Made by a program: the position numbers and the translations under genes
The notes under the pieces: generated by a model
What the model saw: the letters and a program-made list of their open reading frames with translations, nothing else
What the model was told of the DNA's origin: nothing
Databases searched by the model: none
In this document: in pieces, positions 33,901 through 44,524 of the stretch
Numbering within the stretch: the first letter of the stretch is position 1
Layout of the letters: each line of letters opens with the position of its first letter
NCBI GenBank assembly: GCA_008000375.1
Contig: SMOI01000119.1
Coordinates: 1 to 64,000 of the forward strand
Length of the DNA stretch: 64,000 bases
Origin: Poteriospumella lacustris
Taxonomy: Eukaryota > Sar > Chrysophyceae > Chromulinales > Dinobryaceae
Reading direction: 5' to 3'

Positions 33901-35782
33901 GCCGACGTCGTCGTCGGCAGAAACCGACGCCGATGGCAGCGATCGCCGCCCGATCACGCCGGTTCCGTCCTCCGTCGGAGGTGGTTCCGGGAACACGGCG
34001 AACGCCAGCGCCAATGCCAACGCCAATGCCAACGCCAACGCCAATGCCAACGCCAAGGCCCACGACGAGATCCGCATCACGGCGATCGGCAAAATGACCA
34101 ACCACGGCCGTTTCGAAACGCGTCTCGAGGCCGCGCTGCTCAGTCGCCGGTGCATGATGACGCCGCTGCAAGTCCATTTCCGCATGGCGCAGTGGACCAA
34201 GGAATGCGACGACGCGCTGCTCGAGTTCCTCAACAACCCCGCGAACCAACAGAAGAGCGACCGTGACCGTGACCGTGGGGACAACCCGTTGGCCTTCACG
34301 CTGCCGAAGAACTACCTCGCGTACCGCGGGGCGGTGCTGAACCGCATGAACCTGCTCGACGTCATCGTGCGTGTGCAGATGATCGAGTCCTGCAACAAGA
34401 CGTTGGAACATCTGCTGCCGCTGATCGATCTCAGCAACGAAGACCCGTTGTCGTTGGGCGCGTTGATTCGTCGGTCCAATCGCTACCTGTTGTTGAAGTT
34501 GAAGCAGCCGTTGTTGAAGAAGGCCATCACTGCGACCGAGGTCAGCACGGGCGGCGACGTGCCCGTCGTGATGGTGCTGTCGAACTTCAAGTCGCTGTTG
34601 TCGCGGGAGAACGGCGACTGCGACCCCACCGTCAGCCAGAACTGCTTCGTGCAGGCGTTTCACCAGCTGCGCAAGAAGGACAGTCTCGTGTACCGCCACA
34701 GCAACGAACGCGTCTTCACAATCACCTTTGCCGATGAATCCGGCATCGATGCCGGTGGCGTCTTCCGCGAGGGCATGTCGCGTATCGTGGAGGACCTGTT
34801 CTCGACCGATTTCAATTTGCTGTTGCAGTGTCCCAACGGACAAGACGACGACGTCGTCGTCGGGGAGGACGGCGCCGCTGCTGGCGGTGCAGGTGCTGGC
34901 GGTGGCGGTGGTGCACGCAGCAACGCGGACAAGTTCGTGCCGAACCCCAAACAGAACGGACCGTTGGCGTTGGAGATGTTCGAGATGATCGGGAAACTGA
35001 TGGCGACGTCGATCCGCGCGAAGCTGTGTCTGCCGTTCGCCTTCCCGCCGCTCGTGTGGAAGAAACTGGTGGACGACGAGGTGACGCCGTTCGACCTGAT
35101 GGAGGTCGACATGGTGGCCTTCAAGCAGCTCGCCGAGATCGAGCACTGCGACAGCGACGTGCACGACACCGTCGTCGACCAGAGCGGCTTCAGTCGTCGC
35201 TTCGAGAACAAGCTGCGCTTCGCGTACGTGGGCAGTGACAAGGAGCTCCACGAGGTGTGCCCCGGCGGACTGACGAAGGAGGTGACGTTTGACAACCGCA
35301 GCGAGTACGTCGCCCTCGTGCGGCAGGCCCGGTTACGTGAATTCGACGTGCACATCGAAGCGATGGCCCGTGGCATGGCGCAAGTGATTCCCGCGCGGGT
35401 GTTGCTGTTGTTTTCGGCGGCGCAGATGGAAGAACTCGTCTGTGGCAGCCCCGTGATCGACTTGGACCTGTGGCAGGAGATGACGGAGGCGTCGGGCGTC
35501 TCGGCGAAGACGGTGGAGCTCTTCTGGCAGGTGATGCGCACGTTGACGCCGGAGGAGCACAGCGGGTTCATTCGCTTCGCGTGGGGACGCTCCCGGCTGC
35601 CCTCGCGACGCGAAGACTTCACGACGAAAATGCGGCTGACGAACGGTGGCCGCGCGGCGATGCCCGTGTCGCACACGTGTTTCTTCTCGATCGAGCTGCC
35701 CGAGTACCGCACGGCCGACGAGATGCGCCACGGGCTCTTGACCGCCATCTACTACGGCGTCGGCGGCATCCTCAACGGATAA
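18939..35782 (+). CDS. Giant HECT-domain E3 ubiquitin ligase with SPRY, UBA, Vps62-like and RanBP2 zinc-finger modules
   Basis: Two exons (18939-19244, 19304-35782) give about 5,594 residues, the second exon being a 16.5-kb uninterrupted frame. Approximate order: a galactose-binding-like sandwich (about 245-375); SPRY-like domains at 495-648, 1051-1208 and 1225-1423, at 2361-2525 (clearest: MPGWVRHSYGYHGDDGRKF, DIIGCGVDF) and at 3631-3795; a UBA-like helix bundle (3188-3237); CUB-like folds near 3525 and 4340 (VESFHPY...FPGAQHLTVTFD); a Vps62-like module (3835-4028, FAVWRPKPPENYVSLGDVV); and two RanBP2-type zinc fingers (WSCLLCTLIN, WYCPLCTLIN; 4882-4950). The HECT domain starts near 5098, and its catalytic Cys5561 lies in PVSHTCFFSIELPEY, 34 residues from the end. 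The intact HECT motifs predict active thioester ubiquitin transfer. The architecture resembles HERC1/HECTD4-like giants but without RCC1 repeats. Several Ala/Ser/Asp-rich linkers and an Asn-Ala tract interrupt it. Confidence 0.9.
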
Positions 35783-35991
35783 CCACCGCGCCCTCCCCCC
35801 ACGATGAAGAAGAAGAAGAAGAAGAATAAGAAGGAGAAGAAGAAGCGAGTTCTATGGCCGTGTAGCGTGTGTAGCGTGTGTAGCGTGTGGTGAGGCGCGT
35901 GGTTAGTCGAAGCGTGGCCTGTTCACACGACAAAACGCCCCCCCTCCCCCATTTTTTGATTTTGATTTTGATTTAACTAGCGACTACGACT

Positions 35992-36040
35992 ACGATGCCT
36001 ACGATGCCTACGACGACTGCGACGACTGCGACGACTGCGA
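35992..36040. repeat. 9-bp minisatellite (cgacgactg / cgatgccta)
   Basis: Two units of cgatgccta grade into at least three units of cgacgactg in the spacer downstream of the HECT gene. It is purely simple-sequence DNA. Confidence 0.75.
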
Positions 36041-36287
36041 CGGTTACGATCGAACGTCGCGCACCGCCGCTGCTCAGGGCCTTGACAGGACACGCTGCGA
36101 CGGTGGAGACGGCGCCACGCCCACGACCGCGATCGGGGGGTGGGCTCAGGCGGAGCCGCTGAGCGGTCGGTGGACGGCCTCCGTCGGAGCGACCGTCGAC
36201 GGAACGATGCACCACGCGCCCCGTCCGTAGCCCGTCGGCGGCAGTGCGATCCAGTTGAGTGTGGTGAGGGGCGCTGTGTCGTGTGTT

Positions 36288-36424
36288 GCGATGCGACGCG
36301 ATGCGATGCGACGCGATGCGATGCGATGCGATGCGATGCGATGTGATGCGATGCGATGCGATGCGATGCGATGCGATGCGATGCGATGCGATGCGATGCG
36401 ATGCGATGCGATGCGATGCGATGC
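36288..36424. repeat. GATGC pentanucleotide array, about 27 units
   Basis: An almost perfect run of gcgat units with a few gcgac and one gtgat variants at the left. It is open in several frames on both strands, encoding for example repeated ASHRI on the minus strand, which makes false ORFs. GATGC contains no CpG within the unit, but each unit boundary makes one (gcga). Confidence 0.95.
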
Positions 36425-36593
36425 AGTGGGGGGTTGGTGCAGTGAAGTGGAGTTAGACACAACGGCGAAATACGGCGACAGATACAGACACACCGATACA
36501 CCGATACAAACACAGACACAGACACAGGGGGGGGGGCGCACCGCACAGTGCAGCACAGTGCAGCACAGTGCGGTGCACAGGGCAGGTGCGTTG

Positions 36594-37931
36594 TCAGCTG
36601 ACGACACAGGCGTCGCTGCTGTTGTTGGCGGTTGCGGCGGAGCGGTCGTCGGTCGAGGCGGCGGACACGACGAACGTGACGCTCTCCCAATCGGCGAAGA
36701 GGCCCGCGACGTCGGCGTCCGCCGCTGCACAAAACGGCGGCGGAGGTCGCTTCGCGTCGCTGACGTCGTCGGCGTCGATGGACGCGAACGACGCGGTGGA
36801 CGACGACGACGATGACCGCGACGACGACGCTGTGGGCGACGCGCAGCGCCATCGCCGCCGCTGCTGCCACCGCTGCAGCTGCTGCGGCTTCTGCGCGTCG
36901 ATGTGCACGTCGCCGAGGACCGTCTGCGCGGCGAACAGCGGCGGGTGCTGCTGCGAGGCCGCCAGGTGGGCGGCGGAGCGGTGCACGGTCTCCCTCGCGA
37001 CGACGCACAGCGGCTGCATCGCGCGCCGTCGCTTTGGCGACGACACAGCGGCGACAGCGACAGCGACAGCGGCGATGGCGGTGGCGGTGGCGGTGGCCGC
37101 CGCCGAGTGGTCGTCGTCGTCGTGCGGCGTCTGCTGCCGCTCGGCGGCGTAGACCTCGCGCGTCGTCGACTGCGAGTCGCTGCTGCTGTCGCCGTCGTCT
37201 TCGTCGCTGCTGCTCGAGGCGGCCAGCGCGGTGAACAGCCCGTGCAGATACGTCGCTTGCTGCCGCGTGGCCGGAGCGAAGTCACCGTCGGCGACGAGCT
37301 GCGTCAGCAGCGGCAGCAGTCGCCCGCCGCTGCCGCCGCCGCTGACGAACGCGTCGCGTAGCCGCGTCGGCGGCTGCTGTTGCGCCGCCACCGCCGCCGC
37401 TGCCTCGACGTGGCGCGCCAGCGAGTGCAGCACGTCGATGGCGTCCGCGAGCAGGCGGCTGTGGCGGGGGCGGTCGAGAGGGAGCGACGCCGCCCACCGC
37501 CGCCCGCCGAGCGCGACGCAGTCGACGACGAGCGACCCGCCGCCGCTCGCGAGCAACGCGTCGGCCCAGCGCCCGTCACCATCGCGGCGCGGCTGCGTCA
37601 GCCCGCGCAGCAGCGACAACAGCGCGTCCAGCGCGTCGCCGCCGCCGAAGAGCGCCGCGTCCAGCGCATCGTCGACGCGGCAGCGGTCGCCACCCACCGC
37701 CGCCGCGTCACCAGCGCCGGTCCACCGCGTGGCGCGGTGCTCGTCGCGCCACAGGACACGCGCGACGACGGCGACGACGGCGCGAGCGAAGACGGCGCAG
37801 CGGTGCGGTGGGAGGTCCGCGAGGTCGTCGGTGTCGCCCACGGGCCGCTGCACCGCGCTGACGCAGAGCAACAGCGACACGCGCCACTGCTGCAGCGCGC
37901 ACAGCGCCTCGAAGCCGCCGCTGTCGCCGCT

Positions 37932-37972
<41 letters not shown>

Positions 37973-40520
37973 CGTCGTCGTCTTCGTCGTGGAGGAGCCA
38001 GCGGCGCAGCGACGCGCCGTGACGGCGACGGTGGAACGCGACCACCGCGGCGCAGCGCAGCAGCTGGCGCCACCAGACGCACAGCGCCGCCATCACCGCG
38101 CCACTGCGCGGCACCCGTCGCCACCGCCGCCGCAGCCGCCCGCCGCTGCACATCGCGTGGAGCACCAACGGCAGCAGCTCGAGCAGGTCGCTGCGGCGGT
38201 TGTCGCCGTTGTCGCCGCTGCCCGGCGACATCGCCGCCGCCGCGGGGACGCGGCCACCGCGCCGCTTCCGCAGCGATGTACTGCCACTGCCGCCGCCGCT
38301 GCCGCCGCCGCTGCGGTGGTCGACGAAGAGCAGCGCGACGAACGCCGCGTCGCCGAGCGCCGTCCAGTCGACCAGCGCGACGAGGGCCACCTGCGCGAAC
38401 GCGGCGAACAGCGACGGCGACGGCGACGGCGTCGAGCGGCCACCTCGTCGCGTCGATGGCGACCCGTCCAGCGGGGCCGGTGGAGCGTGGAGCTCGTGCA
38501 GCGCGTGCGTCACGACGGAGACGAAGAAAGTCGCCGTCGACAGCTCCGCGGGACACAGCCGACGGAACGACACCGCTGCCGCCTCCGTCGCCGCCGCCTC
38601 CGTCGCCTCCGCCACCGTCGCGAAGGTCGCCAGCAGCTGCACCCGGAGCCGCAGGAGGCGCAGCCATTGACCGCGTACCGTCGGCACGCGGCACGTGGGG
38701 CACAGCGGCCCGCGGGTCGACGGAACGTGCCCGCGACGGTCGTGGAACAGCGACTGCAGCGCGAGCGACGTGAGGCTCTGGAACAGCTGCAGCGACAGGC
38801 CCAGCACGACCGCCTCGTCGCTCTCGAAGACGTCGCTGCCGTGGGACCCGTCGCTGCTGCAGCTGCAGCTGCTGCTGCGGTGGCGGCGGCGCGGCGGCGA
38901 CCGTCCGTCGCTGAGGAAGAGCGTCACGTTGAGCCAGACGCTGAGGGCGGCGTAGGGCACGGGCTGCGTCAAGACGCGAAGCAGCCAGTCGTCCGCCCCC
39001 GCCGGCGTCGCCTGCAGAACGAAGTGCAGCAGCTCGTGCTGCAGATGCACGAGCGCCGTCACGTCGCCGCCATCGTCGCCGTCGTCGGTGAGGCAGACGG
39101 CGTCGAGCTGGTCGCCGTCGAGTGGCAGCAGCTTCGCCAAGAGACACACGGCGTCCACCCAGCAGCGCCGCCGCAGCGGCCGCCAGCAGTCGTCGTCGTC
39201 GTCGTCGTCGTAGTCGACGTCGTCGTCGTCGCGTAGCCGCGGCGGTAGCGACGCGACGAGCAGCAGCAGCCGCAGCGCCGGGGCCGCCCAGGCGTCGACC
39301 AGTTCGTTGCAGGTCTCGTGCCAATGGGCTGCCACGCTGGCGTCGAGGGCAGCGGCCATGAGGCTGAGCAGCAGCCGCACGCAGCGCAGGTTCAGCTGCG
39401 CCTCGGACGCGCGACAGGCCGCCGACCGCGTCAGCGGCAGCGGCAGCGCGTCGCACGTGTGTCTCAGTGTCGCCGCGAAGAGCGTCGCCTGGGGACGCAC
39501 GACGTGCACCATGACGCCGCCGGTGTCGTCGTCGATCACGACGTGCGACAGCAGCACGAGGCACTGCAGCAACGCGGCCCACGCGACGTCGCGATCGACG
39601 GTCGGTGCAGCGGTCGCGATCGCGTCGGAGAGGCGCCGCAGGCAGCGCAGACAGACGGCGACGAGTCGCTCGACGAGATCGTGGCGCAGACGACCGCGAA
39701 AGGTCTCGTGGCCCGTTACATTGCGCAAGATACCGAGACAGGCCTCCTGCCGGGCGACGGGCGACGCGGCATCGTCCAGCTCCAGCGCCGTTAGCAGCGA
39801 CTCGACCACCGTTGGCGCCTCCAGCAGCAGCGTCTGCATCAGAGGCTCAACGGACAAGTTCCACAGGAAGCCGAGGGCCGCCGTGGGGTCGTCGTCCATT
39901 GAAACGTTGGCAGACGGCGGCGCGAACGACGCCGACAGCTGCATCAGAACGCTGCGTATCAACGGCAGCCCCTCCGCCAGCACGCGGCTGCGCACAGAGG
40001 GCTCCAAGCAGAAATTGCCCAGCAGAGACATGTACTCTGCACTGGACGCGGAGCCCACCTGGGAGGGCCAGCCGTCCAGTAGAAACGTCGCGATCGACGG
40101 CGACGAGTGCAGCATCTTCGCCCGCAGACGGTCGTGGGTTGACCATAGCCGCAGCAGATGGAGCGGTGGCGTTTCACTCGTGTGAAGATCTCCATCAAAG
40201 AGCGGGCCTCGACAGTCGACGATGAAGTCAAAGAGCGCTTCACAGTGCTGACTGTCGCCCGACACAGCACCGACGATCGCCAGGGCTGCCAGCGCCGTTG
40301 CACTGTCGTCGCCCAGCAAATCATCAACAAACGTGCGACCAATATGAAGGACGATGGATCCGCTCCCATCAACAGACTGTTCCCTGAACACAAGGCCCGT
40401 CTCGGTGGGATGTTTCTCCCCGGCAGCGTCGCCTGCCTTCGATTGCAAATACTGAGAACATTTGCCAACGAGGCTGTCGTCCGCATATTGTGCTACAACT
40501 ATGCTAAGAAACTCCTTCAT
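36594..40520 (-). CDS. GC-rich ARM/HEAT-like helical repeat protein
   Basis: A single 1,308-residue frame from ATG 40520 to TGA at 36594. The first 400 or so residues read as armadillo-like helical pairs: LGFLWNLSVEP, SLLTALELDD, RQEACLGILRNVTGHE. Leu/Ala-rich helices continue through most of the chain, separated by low-complexity linkers, including a run of about 14 Asp near residue 860 and poly-Ser/Arg patches. The C-terminus is Ala/Ser-rich and disordered. I cannot assign it to a named family; a solenoid scaffold in the ATXN10/CIP2A style is one possibility but unproven. The reading frame is supported by the ARM motifs at the 5' end. In the GC-rich middle, long open frames exist in several phases, so small frame errors or introns could be missed. 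An upstream exon cannot be excluded. Confidence 0.65.
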
Positions 40521-40770
40521 TCTTCAACACTCGTGCCCTTTTGGTTGCAGTGCAAGATATCGTCTACGAGCAACGATCAACGACGAGGTCGCTGCAGCCT
40601 ACTCGAGTCATTGTGCGTGGTCCAAGCTGACGGGCGACCACAGAGGAAAGCAAAAACAGAAGGTTGCCAAATAAAGACCGAGTTTACAGACACCGTTTAC
40701 GTGAATAGGTGGACGTGGAAGAAAGATTCGATTATGAGTCAATATTTCCTGAACATTGCGCACGGCAGCA

Positions 40771-40848
<78 letters not shown>

Positions 40849-41110
40849 CTAATTTAACTCTATACTAAACTTCGAATGATACTCCTCCTAATATGTCGCT
40901 GTATCTTCGGCCGATGAAAGTCCTTCACTTTTCCTTCAGTTTTCCATGGGGGCTGCACTACACACTACCTCCCATGAACTGGCTGATTGGCAGTTGGCCC
41001 ATTGATCGAGCAAATTTCTTGGTGAGATATGCACGTTACACAATCAGTTGGTCAGAACTTGTCACTTCATTGAGATTTTCAGGGGGATTACACCGAGAAG
41101 CTTGTGAAGA
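40521..41110. other. Divergent promoter region, ARM-like protein / Na+/K+-ATPase
   Basis: A 590-bp spacer between head-to-head genes. It holds a long (gac)n microsatellite at 40771-40847. The rest shows no coding sequence. An open frame reading through the microsatellite as poly-Arg is an artefact. Confidence 0.55.
40771..40847. repeat. (GAC)n microsatellite, about 25 units
   Basis: An uninterrupted gac trinucleotide run of about 77 bp in the spacer about 265 bp before the ATPase ATG. Being 5' of two genes it may affect transcript leaders. Confidence 0.95.
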
Positions 41111-44100
41111 ATGGCTTCCAACGATCCAGCTGTTCCGGTTGATCCGGAGGAGTTGGCCAAGATCGGCGCCGTTCGTCGCGCCACTGAGATCAAGCTCACT
41201 TCGCAAGGTACTCAGGAAGAACGCGTCGCCGAGTCGGTCTACATTGACACCATCAGACGTGTCAGTGGTATGAATTTGGCGGGCTCTGGGGCGCCCACCA
41301 AGGAACGCAAAGAGGAAACTATCGTTATTGCGAACCGCGGAAACCTCAGCAGCTCTCGCATTTATGTCGAAAACAAGATGTCGAGCTCTCAGATCGGTGT
41401 CATCGAAGCGGTGCGCCGAATTTCCGGTGTCAACGCTGCGTTGACCGAGTTGGGCGAAAAGCCAGTGAAGACTGATGCCGTTCACGTGGACATCAAGAAG
41501 GGAGCCGACAAAGACTCCGGTTTGGGTGACAAGCCTTGGCACTTGTTCACTGAGGAGGAGATTTTCCATGAGCTTGGCACCAGCTTGAAGGGTCTTTCCA
41601 CTGGCGAGCACGAGAAGAGAGCTGCGCAGTACGGTCCCAACGCCATCACACCTCCCCCTCAGACCCCTTTCCTCGTCAAGTTGTTCTTCAACCTCATCGG
41701 TGGTTTCCAGTTGATGATGTGGGGTGGATCGATCCTTTGTTGGATCGTGTACGGTATCACCGGTGCCACTGACGTGCAGACGTTGGCCTTGGCCATCGTG
41801 TTGATCCTCGTCGTGGTGATCACCACTGCCTTCCAGATGTACCAGGAGGGCAAGTCCGACAAGGTCATGGCCGCTTTGAAGGCGCTTTCCCCTTCGGTTT
41901 GCTTCGTCTACCGTAACGGTGAGCTCCAGAGCGTCCCTGCGGAGTCGCTGGTGCCCGGCGACATCGTCAAGGTCACTGGCGGTGAGAAGGTCCCTGCCGA
42001 CATGAGAGTGCTCTCGTCTTCGGATTTGAAGGTCAACAACGCCTCGCTGACTGGCGAGAACGTCGACATCAAGCTGGGCAAGGATGCCAACCACGAGTTG
42101 TTGTACGAGGCCAAGAACATCGCCCGTTCCGGCTGTAACTTCACCTCGGGTAACGGTGTCGGCATTGTCTTCGCCACCGGTGACAACACTTTCTTCGGCA
42201 GCATCGCCAAGTCCACCACGACCATTGAGCGTCCCGATACCTTGATGAAGCACGAGATCCATCGCTTGATTCAGATCATGGCGGTGGTGGCCTTTACCTT
42301 GGGTATCGCGTTCTTCATCTTGGCCTTCTTCAACGGCTACACGCCCATCGAAGCGATCGTGTTCATGATTGGTATCATCGTTGCGAACGTCCCTGAGGGT
42401 CTCTTGCCCCAGATGACTGTGGCTTTGACCTTGACGGCGCAGCGCATGCTTTCCTTGGGCGTGTTGGTGTCGAACTTGGAGATTATCGAGACGCTCGGTG
42501 CCGTCGACATTATCTGTTCCGACAAGACCGGCACCTTGACCTGCAACCGCATGACTGTCTCGCACGTCGTCTACAGCAAGACCATCCACACCACGCCTAT
42601 CTCGCCCAACATGGAAGGCGACGCCTTCGAGAACTTCGACATCAACAGCGATGACTTCCGCAAGTTGCAACGTATCGCGACCTTGAACACGGATGCGGTC
42701 TTCTTGCCTTCGTCGGACGCTGAGCCTGACGTCTTGAAGAAGGAAACCAAGGGCGATGCCTCGGAATCTGCCATCATCAAGTTCGTCCAACCTGTTCGCG
42801 ACATCATGGAATACCGTCACGCTTGCCCCCGCTTGGTCTCCATCCCCTTCAACTCGACGAACAAGTGGATGCTTTCCATCAACCAACAGGAAGGCCCCGA
42901 TGCTGACCAGAAGCCGTTGATCTTGATGATGAAAGGTGCCCCCGAACGTGTCATGAACATGTGCACGCACGTGTTGAACAAGGGTGTGTTGGATGTGATG
43001 ACGGAGGAGGTCCGTGACGAGATGGAGAAGATCAACGAGACCCTCGCGAGACGTGGTGAACGTGTCTTGGCCTTCGCGCAATTGGAACTTGCTCGCGATC
43101 AATTCCCTCCTGGTTACGTCTTTGATGCGGATTCGAATCCTCCTAACTTCCCCACGAAGGGACTGACCTTGGTCGGTTTCTTGTCCCTGATCGATCCCCC
43201 TCGTATGTCCGTCAAGCCCGCCATTGAACAATGTAACACGGCGGGTATCAAGGTCTTCATGGTCACCGGTGACCATCCTATCACTGCGCACGCCATCTCT
43301 AAGTCCTTGGGACTTATCACCAAGCCCACTGCCGCCGAATTACGTTACGATGGTCAGGTCGTGCCTGACGATTACCGCGAGGCCATCGTGGTCCACGGAA
43401 CGGAGATGCTCACCTTCACCGACGAGGACTGGTCTCGTGTCTTGCATCACAAGGAGATCGTCTTCGCCCGTACCATGCCTCAGCAGAAACAAGACATTGT
43501 CCGCGAGTTGAACAAGCTCGGCAACGTCGTGGCCATGACTGGCGACGGTGTGAACGATGCGCCCGCTTTGAAGGCGGCCAACGTCGGTATTGCGATGGGT
43601 AGCGGTGCGGCCGTCGCCAAGGAAGCGGCCCAGTTGATCTTGTTGAACGATGACTTCGGTGCGATCGTCGACGGTATCCGCGAGGGTCGTTTGATCTTCG
43701 ACAACTTGAAGAAGTGCATTGCCTACGTCCTGTCCTCCAACATCCCGGAGATCATTCCGTTCTTGTTGTTCATTGCCATGAAGATCCCTCTGGCCATCGA
43801 AACCGTTTCCATCTTGATCATTGACTTGGGTACGGATTTGGCACCTGCCGTCGCCTTGGCGTACGAAGAACCGGAAGACGCGACTATGCAAGTGCCTCCT
43901 CGCCCGGCACACGCGCACTTGGTCGGTCCGCAGATGATGATGGTGGCCTACGGTACGATTGGTATGATCCAGAACTTCGCCGCGTTCTTCGCCTTCTTGT
44001 ATGTGTACTACGACTACGGCTTCACGATCCCCTCGTTGATTGGTTCCGGTATTGAGTACAAAACGGACTGGAACGACCTCAACGATGAGCGCCAGGGCTT

Positions 44101-44524
44101 CTTCCGCCGCATGTGCAATGACAACCAGTACTACTTGGATCGCCACTCCGCCGCCGACCGTTGCGAGCAACCTTTCGTCGATTACCGTGTGGAGGTCTTG
44201 AAGTATGCCCAGGGTGCCTTCATGTTCACCGTGGTGTGGTCGCAGATCGCGAACGTGCTCATCCGCAAGACACAGTTGGCGTCGATCTTCACGTGGGATC
44301 GCCTCTTCAAGAACCGCGCGATGTTGTATTCGATCGTCTCTGAAATCGCGCTCATTGTCATCATCATTTACCTCGGTGAGACTGGTTTCGAAATGAAGGG
44401 AAAGACGCTGTATGCTTGCTGCGCGTTGTGGGTCGTGCCGCTGTTGCTCATTTGGGACGAAGTGCGCAAGTGGATCGCTCGCAAGTATCCTGACGGCTGG
44501 GTTCGCAGATACACCGTCTTCTAA
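41111..44524 (+). CDS. P-type ATPase, Na+/K+-ATPase alpha-subunit-like (type IIC)
   Basis: Single exon, 1,137 residues. Phosphorylation site CSDKTGTLTCNRM (Asp471), actuator loop SLTGENVDIKLG, nucleotide-binding KGAPERV, TGDHPITAHAI and the hinge MTGDGVNDAPALKAAN (about 809-824) are all intact. M4 has PEGLLPQMTVALTLTAQRM, M5 SSNIPEIIPFLLF and M6 IIDLGTDLAPAVALAYE, which matches Na+/K+- and H+/K+-pumps rather than SERCA. It should use ATP to exchange Na+ (or H+) for K+ at the plasma membrane. In M8 the position of the conserved Asp of QWAD is Asn1048 (SQIANVLIRKT). The N-terminal 120 residues are longer than usual and contain a repeated motif (IDTIRRVSGMN, IEAVRRISGVN). No beta subunit is seen nearby. 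Codon use is strongly biased, as in a highly expressed gene. Confidence 0.92.
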   Translation: MASNDPAVPVDPEELAKIGAVRRATEIKLTSQGTQEERVAESVYIDTIRRVSGMNLAGSGAPTKERKEETIVIANRGNLSSSRIYVENKMSSSQIGVIEAVRRISGVNAALTELGEKPVKTDAVHVDIKKGADKDSGLGDKPWHLFTEEEIFHELGTSLKGLSTGEHEKRAAQYGPNAITPPPQTPFLVKLFFNLIGGFQLMMWGGSILCWIVYGITGATDVQTLALAIVLILVVVITTAFQMYQEGKSDKVMAALKALSPSVCFVYRNGELQSVPAESLVPGDIVKVTGGEKVPADMRVLSSSDLKVNNASLTGENVDIKLGKDANHELLYEAKNIARSGCNFTSGNGVGIVFATGDNTFFGSIAKSTTTIERPDTLMKHEIHRLIQIMAVVAFTLGIAFFILAFFNGYTPIEAIVFMIGIIVANVPEGLLPQMTVALTLTAQRMLSLGVLVSNLEIIETLGAVDIICSDKTGTLTCNRMTVSHVVYSKTIHTTPISPNMEGDAFENFDINSDDFRKLQRIATLNTDAVFLPSSDAEPDVLKKETKGDASESAIIKFVQPVRDIMEYRHACPRLVSIPFNSTNKWMLSINQQEGPDADQKPLILMMKGAPERVMNMCTHVLNKGVLDVMTEEVRDEMEKINETLARRGERVLAFAQLELARDQFPPGYVFDADSNPPNFPTKGLTLVGFLSLIDPPRMSVKPAIEQCNTAGIKVFMVTGDHPITAHAISKSLGLITKPTAAELRYDGQVVPDDYREAIVVHGTEMLTFTDEDWSRVLHHKEIVFARTMPQQKQDIVRELNKLGNVVAMTGDGVNDAPALKAANVGIAMGSGAAVAKEAAQLILLNDDFGAIVDGIREGRLIFDNLKKCIAYVLSSNIPEIIPFLLFIAMKIPLAIETVSILIIDLGTDLAPAVALAYEEPEDATMQVPPRPAHAHLVGPQMMMVAYGTIGMIQNFAAFFAFLYVYYDYGFTIPSLIGSGIEYKTDWNDLNDERQGFFRRMCNDNQYYLDRHSAADRCEQPFVDYRVEVLKYAQGAFMFTVVWSQIANVLIRKTQLASIFTWDRLFKNRAMLYSIVSEIALIVIIIYLGETGFEMKGKTLYACCALWVVPLLLIWDEVRKWIARKYPDGWVRRYTVF

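Larger units (their letters stand above)
35783..36593. other. Repeat-rich spacer between convergent 3' ends
   Basis: It separates the HECT gene and the minus-strand ARM-like gene. It contains a (gaa)n-like tract (35805-35845), three tgtagcgtgtg repeats (about 35860-35890), a 9-bp minisatellite (35992-36040), a long GATGC pentamer array (36288-36424), a cacagtgcag repeat (36543-36575) and homopolymer C/G runs. All ORFs here are repeat artefacts. Confidence 0.75.

Noticed and set aside
32852-35251. 799-codon open frame antisense to the HECT gene
   Set aside because: It mirrors the GC-rich coding strand; the sense frame carries the zinc-finger and HECT motifs and the antisense translation shows no domain.
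35977-37285. Minus-strand frames with repeated ASHRI peptides
   Set aside because: Direct products of the GATGC pentamer array and neighbouring simple repeats, not a gene.
37380-39582. Long plus- and minus-strand frames (537-618 codons) overlapping the ARM-like gene
   Set aside because: They are Arg/Ala-rich shadows caused by extreme GC content and lack of stop codons; no folded-domain pattern.
40158-40868. 236-codon plus-strand frame ending in a long poly-Arg run
   Set aside because: The poly-Arg is the (GAC)n microsatellite read in one frame; the remainder is antisense to the ARM-like protein.
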